Below the pieces are notes generated by a model. That model ran no database searches. It saw nothing but the letters and a program-made list of their open reading frames with translations, and was not told the DNA's origin. From contig OY969722.1 of NCBI GenBank assembly GCA_963702165.1, positions 1,178,001 to 1,242,000 of the forward strand: a DNA stretch of 64,000 nt, written 5' to 3'. Within the stretch, counting starts at the first letter, position 1; each line of letters opens with the position of its first letter. This document shows, one piece after another, positions 63,373 through 64,000 of this stretch. Origin of the DNA: Terrimesophilobacter sp963702165 (GTDB taxonomy: Bacteria; Actinomycetota; Actinomycetes; Actinomycetales; Microbacteriaceae). The translations under genes were made by a program, and so were the position numbers.

Positions 63373-63737
63373 CGCCCCTCCGTGCCCGTCGCACCTTCAC
63401 TGGCGGCGTGCTCACGCTCGAGCGTTGCGAGGAGTTCGGTCGTGTCCTGCAGATTGGAAAGGAGCAGCTGTCTCGCGACGGCCAGCAGCCCCGCCATGCG
63501 CGGGTCACGCACCGAGTAGTAGATGGTGTTGCCGTCGCGGCGGGTGACGACCACGCCCGCCCTGCGCAGCACCGCGAGCTGCTGGGAGAGCTGCGTCAGC
63601 TCGGCGTCGATGCTGTCGGCGAGGTCGCCGACGGAGCGCTCCCCCTGCACGAGCTGCTCGAGCGCGCGAACGCGAACCGGATGCGCGAGCGCCTTGAACA
63701 GCTCGGCCTTCAGCGCCGCCACGGGAAGATCTGCCAT
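63369..63737 (-). CDS. ArsR-family transcriptional regulator
   Basis: This 122-aa winged-helix protein has ALAHPVRVRALEQLVQGERSVGDLADSI and LTQLSQQLAVLRRAGVVVTRRDGNTIYYSVRD. These are the ArsR helix-turn-helix and wing, quoted with breaks. The metal-binding ELCVCDL box is absent, so it does not look like a metal sensor of that type. ATG 63737 has TATAAT 6 nt upstream and an AT-rich flank with GCTAT/ATAGC repeats that may be its operator. It heads a two-gene unit with the SulP transporter and probably controls it. Confidence 0.9.
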   Translation of the reverse strand: MADLPVAALKAELFKALAHPVRVRALEQLVQGERSVGDLADSIDAELTQLSQQLAVLRRAGVVVTRRDGNTIYYSVRDPRMAGLLAVARQLLLSNLQDTTELLATLEREHAASEGATGTEGR

Positions 63738-63787
63738 TCAAACATTATAACTAGCTATCTAGCAAAATAGCCAACTACTCAAGCGTT

Positions 63788-63842
63788 GAGTCGGGAGTTT
63801 CTGCCCTTATGCGCGCGCCAAAAGGGCCACAACTCCCGACTC
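63788..63842. repeat. Long inverted repeat upstream of the ArsR-SulP unit
   Basis: GAGTCGGGAGTTTCTGCCCTT (63788-63808) is complementary at 18 of 21 positions to 63822-63842, around 13 nt. It lies between the ArsR promoter and the end of the next gene and could terminate the latter. It resembles in design, not in sequence, the inverted repeat at 25534-25625. Confidence 0.7.
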
Positions 63843-63877
63843 GATGGAGTTTTGCAGTGCGCTGAGCTACTCGGGCC

Positions 63878-64000
63878 TCAGGGGCGGCGGCGCACCGGGA
63901 TGGGGACACTCTCGACGGGCGGCTCGGAGTGCCGCTGATACTGCGGGCCGCTCCAGCGACGCGCGAACCGGATGTTCAGCACGACGCGAACGGCGACGGC
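63878..64000 (-). CDS. C-terminal end of an unknown protein (cut by window edge)
   Basis: The last 40 codons of a minus-strand gene read in one open frame to TGA (63878-63880): AVAVRVVLNIRFARRWSGPQ, then a Pro/Val/Arg-rich tail ending PVRRRP. The codon use has the G/C third-base bias of the neighbours, which supports a real gene. Too little is visible to name a family. The basic Pro-rich end could be a cytoplasmic tail of a membrane protein. Confidence 0.5.
   Translation of the reverse strand, partial: AVAVRVVLNIRFARRWSGPQYQRHSEPPVESVPIPVRRRP

Overview
The window comes from a high-GC Gram-positive actinobacterium, most likely Microbacteriaceae. This rests on the rRNA sequence type, the gene orders argCJBDF-GH, infC-rpmI-rplT and ftsK-pgsA-cinA-clgR-DUF3046-recA-recX-miaB-miaA-dapF, the use of PriA (HisA/TrpF) in the his cluster, and the many leaderless genes. 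Family placement is inference from these features; no database was searched.

Layout. 1-3376: start of an rRNA operon on the minus strand (16S complete, 23S cut by the window edge, no tRNA in the spacer) with leader and promoter. 3480-4062: a GC-rich nested-hairpin repeat island. 4.1-7.7 kb: tyrS (two frameshifts), a SatD-like regulator with a membrane protein, a VOC protein (frameshift) and a 3-methyladenine glycosylase. 7.9-15.8 kb: arginine biosynthesis argCJBDF then argGH, with a hairpin repeat and no argR between argF and argG. 15.8-19.4 kb: pheST. 19.5-22.8 kb: a gluABCD-type amino acid ABC transporter. 22.9-25 kb: infC (AUC start), rpmI, rplT and an rRNA methyltransferase. 25.2-29.6 kb: DUF1844, sseB, priA, hisH, hisB, hisC. 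29.6-30.15 kb: a second GC-rich repeat island. 30.2-31.5 kb: divergent LysM protein and lexA with shared SOS control. 31.6-43.8 kb: hflX, an RsmC-like methyltransferase, dapF (frameshift), miaA, miaB, recX, recA, DUF3046, clgR, cinA, pgsA, ftsK. 43.9-48.4 kb: a MacA/MacB-like export operon divergent from a TetR-SDR pair. 48.5-51.1 kb: dapA and RNase J. 51.2-53.2 kb: three copies of a dispersed palindromic element around an AbiEi/PD-(D/E)XK gene and a GNAT gene. 53.2-59.1 kb: thyX, OsmC, an epimerase, a TPR membrane protein, dapB, a second GNAT, a phosphatase and an M16 peptidase. 59.1-64 kb: a TetR gene with a structured leader, an aldo/keto reductase, a PEBP protein, a SulP transporter with an ArsR regulator, and the end of an unknown gene.

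How the genes work together. Most of the window is core metabolism and information processing: two tRNA synthetases, IF3 and ribosomal proteins, tRNA and rRNA modification, arginine, histidine and diaminopimelate synthesis, and SOS DNA repair. lexA, the LysM gene and recA each carry a LexA-like box at their promoter, so they probably form one regulon with recX downstream of recA.

The unusual content is between genes. There are two arrays of GC-rich hairpins, a four-copy dispersed element with terminal motif GTTGTGCAGGA, a two-copy hairpin family sharing TGCAGTCTCG, and several one-off long inverted repeats. A TANNNT box sits 6-8 nt before the start codon of about 14 genes, which points to widespread leaderless transcription. 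Five single-base indels in tyrS (two), the VOC gene, argJ and dapF look more like assembly errors than decay, because tyrS and dapF are normally essential.
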